A stretch of DNA of 64,000 nt from CALAMC01 sp964459465. Lineage in GTDB: Bacteria > Zixibacteria > MSB-5A5 > GN15 > PGXB01. A program made the translations under genes and the position numbers. Shown here piece by piece: positions 8,947 to 16,482 of the stretch (within the stretch, counting starts at the first letter, position 1; every line of letters starts with the position of its first letter). Where the stretch lies: the NCBI GenBank assembly GCA_964459465.1, contig CAYWLR010000018.1, positions 6,463 to 70,462 of the forward strand, given 5' to 3'. Below the pieces are notes generated by a model. It ran no database searches and was not told the DNA's origin. It saw only the letters and a program-made list of their open reading frames with translations.

Positions 8947-9340
8947 CCCCGCCGCACCCTGTTTCCCTGAGCCGCCAGCATTTTGTCGGCCGCAGGAAGC
9001 CGCAAGTTATACCAAAGCTTTGAGGGTGACTATTTTGTTTAAATATTCCCGCCGATTACACGGGGCAAACCGACATTAATAGGGTTACGGAGAGGGTATA
9101 ATCCCAAACGAGCAGACAGTTAACCCATCGGTGCGGGAAATTTTCACGATTTTATGGCCACTTTGACAGTAATAAAGATATTTCCAATGGGCCGCTTCGT
9201 CAAGGAATTATTCGATTTTCAAGGGATTTTATCAAGTCTTAACTTTTTTGTTGCTTTTTGCGGCAGGCGGGATTAATCTATCGCAAAAATTGACGACATT
9301 TAAAGTACGGTGTAACCCTATTACGTCGTTAGGATTATAA
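8947..9340. other. non-coding region upstream of mreB with a 12-bp inverted repeat
   Basis: No gene is supported here. TAATAGGGTTAC (9077-9088) and its exact reverse complement GTAACCCTATTA (9312-9323) lie 223 bp apart, the second only 17 bp before the mreB GTG. Between them is AT-rich sequence containing TTGACA at 9163-9168 and TTGACG at 9290-9295, neither with a well-placed -10 box. A weaker stem-loop sits at about 8967-8997. The inverted repeat may be a paired operator or the ends of a small inserted element. Confidence 0.45.
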
Positions 9341-10369
9341 GTGGGCTTGTTTGATTTTATTTCAAGCGACATCGGTATTGACCTGGGAACGGCTAATACT
9401 CTGGTGTTTGTACGAGGACAGGGAATTGTCCTGAATGAACCGTCGGTTGTGGCCGTCGAAAAAGCCACCGGGAAAATTCTTGCGGTTGGTTCGGCGGCCA
9501 AAGAAATGCTGGGGCGGACGCCCGGCGAAATCGCGGCCATCAGACCGCTCAAAGACGGCGTCATCGCTGACTTTGATATTTCCGAAAAGCTTCTGTCGGA
9601 TTTCATCCGGCGCGTCATTCGTCATAAGTACCTGATGAAGCCGCGCATCGTGATTTCGGTACCATCCGGTATCACCGAAGTCGAGAAACGCGCGGTGCGG
9701 GATTCGGCGGAGAACGCCGGCGCGCGCGAGGTATTTTTATTGCAGGAACCAATGGCCGCCGCCATCGGAGTGGGCCTGGCCGTGGACCAGCCATCGGGTA
9801 TCATGATTATCGATATCGGCGGCGGGACTTCCGAGATCGCGGTGATTGCCTTAAACGGCATCGTCAATAATATTTCGGTACGTATCGCCGGAGACGAACT
9901 CAACGATGCCGTAATCATGTACCTCAAGAAAAATTATAACCTGCTTATTGGTGAGTTAACCGCCGAGGATATCAAGATTCGAATCGGGTCGGCCTTTCCG
10001 CTGGAAAAAGAAATTTCAATGGAAATCAAGGGTCGCGATCTGGTGGCCGGGGTTCCGAAGAACCTGAAGCTGTCGTCGGTACAGGTACGCGAAGCGCTGG
10101 TGGAACCGATCGACCGAATCGTCGAGGCGGTGCGGCAGTCGCTGGAAAAGACCCCGCCCGAACTGGCCTCGGATATTCTGGAACGAGGCATCATCTTAAC
10201 CGGCGGGGGTGCCCTGTTGCGAGGACTGGATAAACGTCTGCGGCAGGAGACCAATCTGCCGGTTAATATCGCCGAAGATCCATTGACATGCGTTGTCAGG
10301 GGAACCGGCAAAGTTCTGGAAAATATGCAGCAATATTCAAAGGTATTGATGAAAAGCCGCCCCGATTGA
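9341..10369 (+). CDS. mreB: rod shape-determining actin homologue MreB
   Basis: A 342-residue MreB. The N-terminus DIGIDLGTANTLVFVRGQGIV is the actin-fold phosphate-1 loop. IDIGGGTSEIAVI is the phosphate-2 loop, and GIILTGGGALLRGLD is the adenosine-binding motif. MreB polymerises under the inner membrane and steers lateral cell-wall synthesis, implying rod- or curved-rod-shaped cells. The start is GTG 9341, with TAGGAT about 5 nt upstream. Unlike the usual mreBCD operon, a strong terminator follows within 40 bp and no mreC or mreD is present, so these must lie elsewhere if they exist. The upstream region is long and carries an unusual inverted repeat. Confidence 0.97.
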   Translation: MGLFDFISSDIGIDLGTANTLVFVRGQGIVLNEPSVVAVEKATGKILAVGSAAKEMLGRTPGEIAAIRPLKDGVIADFDISEKLLSDFIRRVIRHKYLMKPRIVISVPSGITEVEKRAVRDSAENAGAREVFLLQEPMAAAIGVGLAVDQPSGIMIIDIGGGTSEIAVIALNGIVNNISVRIAGDELNDAVIMYLKKNYNLLIGELTAEDIKIRIGSAFPLEKEISMEIKGRDLVAGVPKNLKLSSVQVREALVEPIDRIVEAVRQSLEKTPPELASDILERGIILTGGGALLRGLDKRLRQETNLPVNIAEDPLTCVVRGTGKVLENMQQYSKVLMKSRPD

Positions 10370-10402
10370 GTTGTGCAAAAAAGATACACGGCCATAAATC
10401 AG

Positions 10403-10433
10403 GGACAAACTTGCCAGAGTTTGTCCTTTTTTT
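10403..10433 (+). terminator. terminator after mreB
   Basis: GGACAAAC (10403-10410) pairs with GTTTGTCC (10419-10426) around an 8-nt loop, followed by seven T (10427-10433). Confidence 0.9.
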
Positions 10434-10482
10434 ATTAGTCTTTTGGATATATCGTTTGTCCAAAGGGTAAAGATACAAGAAG

Positions 10483-11025
10483 ATGCATGTTGAGGAACAA
10501 GAACTGGTGCGGCGGGCCCAAGCCGGGGACCGGCAGGCTTTCGACAAACTGGTTGTGGAGAATAAAGATAAGGTGTTTGCGCTGATATACAGAATGACCG
10601 AGAATCGGGAAACGGCTCTGGACCTGCTCCAGGATTCGTTTCTGGCGGCGTACAAATCCCTTAAGAAATTCCGCGGGGATTCCGGTTTTTCGAGCTGGCT
10701 ATATCGGATAGCCTCGAATAAAACCTTGAATTATATTCGCCGCGCCAGGATTATACCGTTCTATAATATTGAATCTGGTGTCGGGGCGGAACCCGCCTAT
10801 GAGATGACGGATAAGATTGAAAACGAAGCGTTGCAGAAGGCGTTGACCGGGGCGCTTAAAAGCCTGCCGCCACAGCAGAAGCTGGCTTTCAACCTGCGTT
10901 TTTACGAAGAATTGCCGTTTGCCGAGATCGCCGTAATTATGGATAAAAGTGAATCGACCGTTAAGACGCATTATCAAAAGGCGACGGAGAAACTGCGTGA
11001 AGCCTTGAAGGATTTCCGGGATTGA
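10483..11025 (+). CDS. ECF-type RNA polymerase sigma factor
   Basis: A 180-residue sigma-70-family protein of the extracytoplasmic-function class. Sigma region 2 spans about residues 20-90, with text typical of the -10-recognition helix (LLQDSFLAAYKSLKKF, FSSWLYRIASNKTLNYIRR). Region 4 spans about 120-175 and holds the helix-turn-helix that reads -35 boxes (LPFAEIAVIMDKSESTVKTHYQKA). Sigma 1.1 and region 3 are absent, as expected. It is followed after 3 bp by a membrane protein that is probably its anti-sigma factor, and then by two Spy/CpxP-like genes. The operon therefore looks like an envelope-stress or metal-response unit. Confidence 0.92.
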   Translation: MHVEEQELVRRAQAGDRQAFDKLVVENKDKVFALIYRMTENRETALDLLQDSFLAAYKSLKKFRGDSGFSSWLYRIASNKTLNYIRRARIIPFYNIESGVGAEPAYEMTDKIENEALQKALTGALKSLPPQQKLAFNLRFYEELPFAEIAVIMDKSESTVKTHYQKATEKLREALKDFRD

Positions 11026-11028
11026 ATT

Positions 11029-11499
11029 ATGACTGATGAATTGAAAAATAGTCCCGATTCGGGACTGGGCAAACTTGAGGCCGAACTCAGGAAATTGAAA
11101 GTGGCGCCTCTGACCCAAAGCGAGACAGCCCGTTTTTATGCCCGGCTCGACGCCGCCCTTGACGAAGCGGCCACTCGCCCGAACATATTTTACCGGGGAT
11201 TTCTGCATTGGGGGGCGGTGGTCTCGGCCATGGTTGTCTTGGTGGGAATGTCCTTTATTACCGGCATCAAGTACGGCCAGAACGGCATTACCGCCGACAG
11301 CCGGATTACATCCTTTTATACTTCGGCCGTTGACCGGGTTACCGAGGATGAAGAACTCGACGACAAATATGTCGATATGCTGATAACCTCGCAGGTGCAA
11401 TCGTATGGATATGACATTTCGGGTGATCTTCTGGGAGAAATATCCGACGATGAGCTGCAAATGCTTAAAGAAGCCATTGACGTGGGAGCGTTACTATGA
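11029..11499 (+). CDS. probable membrane anti-sigma factor
   Basis: A 156-residue protein with one transmembrane segment at about residues 60-80 (WGAVVSAMVVLVGMSFITGI), a 55-residue cytoplasmic N-terminus rich in charged helix, and a C-terminal extracytoplasmic domain of acidic character. No zinc-finger H-x-x-x-C-x-x-C motif is seen. The function is inferred from position: 3 bp after the ECF sigma gene and overlapping the next gene by 4 nt. In this arrangement the N-terminal part would hold the sigma factor at the membrane until a periplasmic signal arrives. I do not recognise the family. Confidence 0.55.
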   Translation: MTDELKNSPDSGLGKLEAELRKLKVAPLTQSETARFYARLDAALDEAATRPNIFYRGFLHWGAVVSAMVVLVGMSFITGIKYGQNGITADSRITSFYTSAVDRVTEDEELDDKYVDMLITSQVQSYGYDISGDLLGEISDDELQMLKEAIDVGALL

Positions 11500-12083
11500 A
11501 CATGAGGAATCGTACGATTATAACCATGATGGTATTGTTATTGGCCGTGCCGGTTTCGTATGCCGGGCAGGCCGACGACCGTCCCCTTCCGGACAGCGGA
11601 CCAATGCCGCCGGGAATGATGGGTAAAGGCCCGGGGCACTTCGGTATGGGATTCGGCAAGGAGTTCAATGATGAACAGGAACGGACCCTGGAGAATCTGC
11701 GCCTTCTGAAATTGCTCGAGTTTTTGGAGATGGACGACGATCAGAGTCCGCAATTTATTCTGATCTTCAGTAATTTCCGGAAGGAAGGGCGCCGGCTGCA
11801 TGACGAAATCAAGACCAAAGTGGCGGAATTGGCGGAGGTACTGAAGGCGGACAAGCCGTCCGATACGCAAGTCAACGGGCTAATCAAACAGGTCGATGAA
11901 CTGCGGCTCGGTCATGTCAGGATTATCGAGGACTTTCATCGGAAGGCTTCGGAAATTCTTACCCCCGTGCAAATGGGTAAAATGGTGGTATTCGAAAGCC
12001 GATTTGAAAAAGAGCTTATCGATACCGTTCGGGGTTTTCGCGGCGGCATGAAAAGCCGCCCTGCCTGGGATGACAAAAACTAA
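11496..12083 (+). CDS. Spy/CpxP-like periplasmic protein
   Basis: A 195-residue exported protein with a signal peptide of about 24 residues (cleavage near SYAGQ). The mature N-terminus is rich in Met, Pro, Gly and His (GPMPPGMMGKGPGHFGMGFG), a likely metal-binding or flexible region. The rest is long amphipathic helix containing ILTPVQMGKMVVFE, which resembles the LTxxQ repeat of the Spy/CpxP family. These proteins act as ATP-independent periplasmic chaperones or as sensors of envelope and metal stress. It overlaps the anti-sigma gene by 4 nt (ATGA) and is followed by a second member, so the pair is probably the output or feedback arm of the sigma operon. Confidence 0.65.
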   Translation: MNMRNRTIITMMVLLLAVPVSYAGQADDRPLPDSGPMPPGMMGKGPGHFGMGFGKEFNDEQERTLENLRLLKLLEFLEMDDDQSPQFILIFSNFRKEGRRLHDEIKTKVAELAEVLKADKPSDTQVNGLIKQVDELRLGHVRIIEDFHRKASEILTPVQMGKMVVFESRFEKELIDTVRGFRGGMKSRPAWDDKN

Positions 12084-12103
12084 CCGATTGAAAGGAGAAT
12101 AAT

Positions 12104-12673
12104 ATGAAAAGGGCAATTGTACTAACAGTCGCAAGTTTGCTGATAATAAGCATGAGTGCGGTGGCACAGGGAAAGGGACCGATGACGGGGCCGCGTTTCG
12201 ATGGTTGCCGGTTCGGTCAGGACGGTTCCGGTTTTCATGGCCGTGGTTTCGGGGACGGGGAGCGGCATTTCGGCGGAATTCTGCAGATGGCCGACGAGAT
12301 CGGTCTGACGCAGGAGCAGAAAAACTCCATATTGAAGATGCAAAAAACTTTCGGCAACGAGAGAATTGACCTCAAGGCCAACCTGGAAAAGGCGGAACTG
12401 GAATTGAGAAATCTGCGTCTGTCGGATGCGGGCGAAAGTGAAATTTTGGCCGCGATGGACAAGGTGGGGCGTTTTAAAACTGATATGCAAAAGATGAGAT
12501 TTCGGCATCAGCAGGCCATGGACAAAGTTTTAACCGATGAACAGCGCGACAGGCTTAAAGAAATGAGAAAGCAGAGATATAACAAGGATTGCCCCTTTAC
12601 ACCCGGTGAGGGCCCGCGCGACGGAAGCGGTGCAGGACCCGGGCCCGGAATGGGACGGCAAGGTAGAATATAA
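12104..12673 (+). CDS. Spy/CpxP-like periplasmic protein, second copy
   Basis: A 189-residue exported protein. Residues 1-21 are the signal peptide (cleavage near AVAQG). A Gly/His/Phe-rich segment follows, then a helical core with two LTxEQ-type motifs: IGLTQEQKNSILKMQ and VLTDEQRDRLKEMRK, the hallmark of Spy/CpxP. The C-terminal 25 residues are Gly/Pro-rich and probably disordered. A good GAAAGGAG ribosome-binding site precedes ATG 12104. It differs clearly in sequence from its upstream neighbour, so the two are not a recent duplication. It is the last gene of the sigma-factor operon, closed by a terminator. Confidence 0.75.
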   Translation: MKRAIVLTVASLLIISMSAVAQGKGPMTGPRFDGCRFGQDGSGFHGRGFGDGERHFGGILQMADEIGLTQEQKNSILKMQKTFGNERIDLKANLEKAELELRNLRLSDAGESEILAAMDKVGRFKTDMQKMRFRHQQAMDKVLTDEQRDRLKEMRKQRYNKDCPFTPGEGPRDGSGAGPGPGMGRQGRI

Positions 12674-12700
12674 CCACCTTTATACTTTCAGCGACACCAA

Positions 12701-12728
12701 AGGCGGGTCATGCGGCCCGCCTTTTTTT
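12701..12728 (+). terminator. terminator of the ECF sigma/Spy operon
   Basis: AGGCGGG (12701-12707) pairs with CCCGCCT (12716-12722) and is followed by a run of T to 12728. Confidence 0.9.
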
Positions 12729-12794
12729 GGCTAATTTTCAAGAAAAGTTTCTAATTTAACAATGCCAATATGGCAGAATTATGACAACTTTGAC

Positions 12795-12826
12795 TTGACA
12801 TTTTGGTCGAAAAGCCGAAGATTATA
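12795..12826 (+). promoter_or_regulatory. candidate promoter of the rnr operon
   Basis: TTGACA (12795-12800) is followed by GATTATA at 12820-12826, which ends 3 nt before the ATG at 12830. The spacer of about 19 nt is longer than ideal, so the call is weak. If it is used, the rnr mRNA would be almost leaderless; no ribosome-binding site is visible before that ATG. Confidence 0.35.
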
Positions 12827-12829
12827 GCC

Positions 12830-15049
12830 ATGTCTAATTTAAAGGAAAAACTAATAATCGATTACATGTCATTTCGGGCGGGTCGGCCTTTGAAAATCAA
12901 GGAGATGGCCTCCGAAATGAAGATCCCGGCCAGAGAATACCGGGAATTCCGGGATACGGTCAAGCGGTTGCTTGACGAAGGCAAATTGGTTCGATTGCGC
13001 CGGGGACGAATCGGCGTTCCCTCGGAGATGAATCTTGTGATTGGCCGCATAAGCATATCGCGTTCGGGGGTAGGGCAGGTATATTCAGACGATTCCAAGT
13101 CGGTAGAAATCCCTCCTCAATATCTCGATACGGCTCTGGAAGGCGATCGGGTACTGGTTCGGATTGACTCTTCGAGCGATGTCAAAGCCGTCGGGCGGGT
13201 CATCAAGATAATTGAGCGGGCCAATCAGAGTTATGTGGGGACATTTCAAAAGGGGCGTCATTTCAGCTGGGTGGTGCCCGATATGAAGCGTCTTCATCGT
13301 AATATATATATTCCCAACCGATTGTCTTTGAGAGCTGTCGATGGTGAAAAGGTGACGGTGAAAATCACTCTCTGGGAACAGCCGCATCTCAATCCCGAAG
13401 GCGAAGTCATTGAACGGCTGGGGACGCCCGGCGACCCCAAAACTGCCATGTTGACGGTTATGCGAAGTTATAACCTGCCCGAAGAATTTCCTCCCGAGGT
13501 AGTGAAGGAAGCGGAAAAAATTTCGAATTTAGCCGGGCCGAGTGAAATGCAAAGCCGCCGAGATTTCACGGATTGGACGGTTTACACGATTGATCCGGTC
13601 GACGCCAAGGATTATGATGATGCTGTCACGGTGACCCGGACGGCCAAAGGGTATCGTCTGGGCGTATTTATCGCTGATGTATCGCACTATGTCCGGTCCG
13701 ATACAACTCTGGACCGGGAAGCCTTCAACCGGGGCAATTCGGTGTATTTGCCCGGCAGTGTGATCCCGATGCTACCGGAAAACCTGTCCAATGATATCTG
13801 CTCACTCAAACCCAATGTTCGTCGGCTGGTGTACTCGACCATAATTGATTTCGACGGGCAAGGCAAAATGCTCGGCTGGGAGATTGTGGACGGAGTTATC
13901 AAATCCAGAGCACGGCTGACCTACGAAGAGGTGCAGGCGTACTTTGATTCGGGGGCCGCCACGCCGCGCATAAAGAAAGTTGCCGAAAATCTCGATTTGG
14001 CCCGTGAACTTGCGAAAATTCTCACCCAAAAGCGGATGGAATCCGGGTCGCTTGATTTTGACCTGCCGGAAGCACGGATAGTTATGGACAGCGACGGGAA
14101 AGTCATTGAAATTGGCAAGCGAGTTCGATCCGAAGCCAACCGGCTGGTCGAGGAATTCATGCTGGCGGCCAATAAGGCGGTGGCGCTGGATGTTTCCAGA
14201 AAGGGTTTTAAATTTTTATATCGTGTCCATGATCGACCCGATATGGAAAAGCTGGAGGCCTTTTCATATTTGGTCGGCCGTCTGGGGTATAAATTCCCCG
14301 TTTCCAAGGAAATCAAGCCGATTCAGTTCGCGCGCTTTCTGGAGCAGGTCAGGGGTCGGCCGGAAGAGGAAATGCTCAATGAACTAATGCTTCGCTCGAT
14401 GAAAAAAGCCGTCTATCAGCCGAAAAATATCGGCCATTTCGGGCTGGCATTCAAGCACTATACCCATTTTACTTCGCCTATTCGCCGCTATCCGGATTTA
14501 ATGGTGCACCGTCTGCTCAAGATCCTGGGCGACGGTCGTTACCCGGTCGAGCTGGAAAACCGGCTCGATACCATTTTGAATAATGTCGGGCGACATTGCT
14601 CGGAAACAGAACGTCTGGCCGAAGCCGCCGAAAGGGAGGCGATCAAGATCAAGCAGGTGGAATACATGTCGGCTCATGTCGGCGAGGAGTATACCGGGGT
14701 CGTTTCAGGCGTTTTGAGTTTCGGCTTTTTTGTCCGGCTCGATGATGTTGGCGCAGAGGGTATGATTCGCCTATCCACTCTTGACGACGATTATTATCAT
14801 TTCGAAGAGAAAAATTACCGACTGGTCGGTCGTCGAACCGGGCGGGTTTTCCAGTTGGGCGACCCGGTCAAGGTCGGGGTTTTGAAAGTAGATATAATTA
14901 AAAATGAAATCGATTTATTTCTGGTCGAAGCCTCGCCGGGTGTGCCGGGAAAAAAGACCGGCAGGAGCCACCGGTCGGCTGACAAAGATCGCAAGACGGA
15001 ATATGGCCGACCGGCGAAACGCGGGAAGTCAAGAAGGAGACGGCGATGA
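12830..15049 (+). CDS. rnr: ribonuclease R
   Basis: A 739-residue RNase II/R-family 3'-5' exoribonuclease that degrades structured RNA in the cytoplasm. Domain order: an N-terminal winged-helix-like segment (about 1-65), two cold-shock domains (to about 230), the RNB catalytic domain with DPVDAKDYDDAVTV carrying the metal-binding aspartates (about 265-280) and HFTSPIRRYPDLMVHR near 550, and a C-terminal S1 domain (about 630-710) with YTGVVSGVLSFGFFVRLDD. The tail is Lys/Arg-rich (KTGRSHRSADKDRK), as in many RNase R proteins. The frame is open back to a TTG at 12803, but ATG 12830 matches the usual N-terminus. It overlaps the sigma-54 activator gene by 4 nt, an uncommon coupling. Confidence 0.95.
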   Translation: MSNLKEKLIIDYMSFRAGRPLKIKEMASEMKIPAREYREFRDTVKRLLDEGKLVRLRRGRIGVPSEMNLVIGRISISRSGVGQVYSDDSKSVEIPPQYLDTALEGDRVLVRIDSSSDVKAVGRVIKIIERANQSYVGTFQKGRHFSWVVPDMKRLHRNIYIPNRLSLRAVDGEKVTVKITLWEQPHLNPEGEVIERLGTPGDPKTAMLTVMRSYNLPEEFPPEVVKEAEKISNLAGPSEMQSRRDFTDWTVYTIDPVDAKDYDDAVTVTRTAKGYRLGVFIADVSHYVRSDTTLDREAFNRGNSVYLPGSVIPMLPENLSNDICSLKPNVRRLVYSTIIDFDGQGKMLGWEIVDGVIKSRARLTYEEVQAYFDSGAATPRIKKVAENLDLARELAKILTQKRMESGSLDFDLPEARIVMDSDGKVIEIGKRVRSEANRLVEEFMLAANKAVALDVSRKGFKFLYRVHDRPDMEKLEAFSYLVGRLGYKFPVSKEIKPIQFARFLEQVRGRPEEEMLNELMLRSMKKAVYQPKNIGHFGLAFKHYTHFTSPIRRYPDLMVHRLLKILGDGRYPVELENRLDTILNNVGRHCSETERLAEAAEREAIKIKQVEYMSAHVGEEYTGVVSGVLSFGFFVRLDDVGAEGMIRLSTLDDDYYHFEEKNYRLVGRRTGRVFQLGDPVKVGVLKVDIIKNEIDLFLVEASPGVPGKKTGRSHRSADKDRKTEYGRPAKRGKSRRRRR

Positions 15050-16482
15050 AGCAGAATGTTCTGATTGTCGCCGGACCGGAGCGACTCGAAAGCAGACAAT
15101 TGATGAATGTATTCGAGTCGCTGGGCGAAGTGGTCGGCGAAATTTCGCTGGTTAATACCATTCTCAAGGAAAGACAGGTTGACTTGATATTGTGTGATGC
15201 CGGATTTCCCGGGTTAAACCGGGCGCTTATAAATCGTCTTCGCCTGCGTTCGCCTATGACCGATATCTGGGTTTTGACCGGCTATGGTGACAACGTGATT
15301 GATGGTGAAGCCGACTATTTCGACGGTTCCATCGATCTGCGCGGTGAGGTATCGGGGCTATCCAGGAAGGTCGCCGAAATTTTGCGCCTTAAGGCTCTCC
15401 TGAATAAATATGGTCTTGTCGGCCGTTCCGATAAAATGAAGCTGGTGGCTGAAACGATTGACCGTATCGCCCCGACCGATATTTCGGTTCTGATCGTCGG
15501 ACCATCGGGAAGCGGCAAAGAGCTGGTATCGCGGGCCATTCATGATAACTCCCGGCGGGCCGGGCGGAATTTTGTGGCGGTCAATTGCGGTGCCATCGCC
15601 GAGGGTATTCTCGAATCGGAACTGTTCGGCCATGAAAAAGGCGCATTCACCGGCTCGGTCGGCAAGCGCGAGGGGCTTTTTGTCCGGGCGGACGGGGGAA
15701 CGATGCTTCTCGATGAAATCGGCGAAACCCGGCCGGATATGCAGGTCAAATTACTGCGGGTGCTCGAAGACGGCATTTTTTACCCGGTCGGAGCCGACCG
15801 GCCGGTACGTTCCGACGTTCGTATTATCGCAGCCACCAACCGCGACCTGACGGCGGCCATCGCCGACGGGCAGTTTCGCGAGGATTTATACTTTCGTTTG
15901 AGCGTCATCAAAATTGTACTGCCACCGCTGTATGAGCGCCGCGAAGACATTCTGCCGCTGTTATACTTTTTCGCGCAGAGGGAGAAACTCAAAGGTTTCA
16001 GCGATTCCGCGCTCGACGTGCTTCGCCGCTATGACTGGCCCGGCAACGTCCGGCAGTTGCGGAATTTTGTCATGCGCATGGCCGCGTTGCACAGGGACCG
16101 CCAGGTCGAAAAGGTCGAGGTCGAGAAATTCATCGCCGAGCAGAATATGGGGCAAACCAATTTACCGGTCGCCACCGGCCATACCCCGGAGGAGGCCGGG
16201 CATGAATTGATTTACAGGGCGCTGTTGTCGCTGGGCAGTGAAATAAAGATGTTACGCGATTTGATCATGGCCAACCTGCCGTCGAAGACCGAATTTGAAT
16301 CGGCGGCATCCTATGGCGACGGTGCAGCTCCATCGCCGACACATTCGATGCAGGATATGGAGCGGGAGTTGATTATCGCGACGTTGTCGGAAAACGACGG
16401 CAATCGCCGCGAAACGGCGCGCAAGTTGGGTATCGGCGAGAGAACTTTATATCGGAAATTAAAAAAATACGGTCTGAATTGA
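15046..16482 (+). CDS. NtrC-type sigma-54-dependent activator with degenerate receiver
   Basis: A 478-residue enhancer-binding protein. Residues 1-115 form a response-regulator-like receiver that looks degenerate: Asp51 is present in LILCDAGFPG, but the acidic pair after strand 1 is replaced (LIVAGPE) and no conserved lysine is visible. The AAA+ domain (about 118-365) has Walker A GPSGSGKE (near 152-159), the sigma-54-contacting loop GAFTG (near 200) and the Walker B text GGTMLLDEIGE. The C-terminal 40 residues form a Fis-type helix-turn-helix (NRRETARKLGIGERTLYRKL). It should activate sigma-54 promoters without conventional phosphorylation. Plausible targets are the sigma-54-like promoters at 36607 and 46735 in the flagellar region. 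Confidence 0.92.
   Translation: MKQNVLIVAGPERLESRQLMNVFESLGEVVGEISLVNTILKERQVDLILCDAGFPGLNRALINRLRLRSPMTDIWVLTGYGDNVIDGEADYFDGSIDLRGEVSGLSRKVAEILRLKALLNKYGLVGRSDKMKLVAETIDRIAPTDISVLIVGPSGSGKELVSRAIHDNSRRAGRNFVAVNCGAIAEGILESELFGHEKGAFTGSVGKREGLFVRADGGTMLLDEIGETRPDMQVKLLRVLEDGIFYPVGADRPVRSDVRIIAATNRDLTAAIADGQFREDLYFRLSVIKIVLPPLYERREDILPLLYFFAQREKLKGFSDSALDVLRRYDWPGNVRQLRNFVMRMAALHRDRQVEKVEVEKFIAEQNMGQTNLPVATGHTPEEAGHELIYRALLSLGSEIKMLRDLIMANLPSKTEFESAASYGDGAAPSPTHSMQDMERELIIATLSENDGNRRETARKLGIGERTLYRKLKKYGLN

Noticed and set aside
8947..9010. Possible SRP or RNase P RNA upstream of mreB
   Set aside because: No SRP GGAA-loop core or RNase P conserved blocks could be found.
12803..12829. Upstream TTG start for RNase R
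   Set aside because: The stretch overlaps the predicted promoter -10 region; ATG 12830 fits the family.
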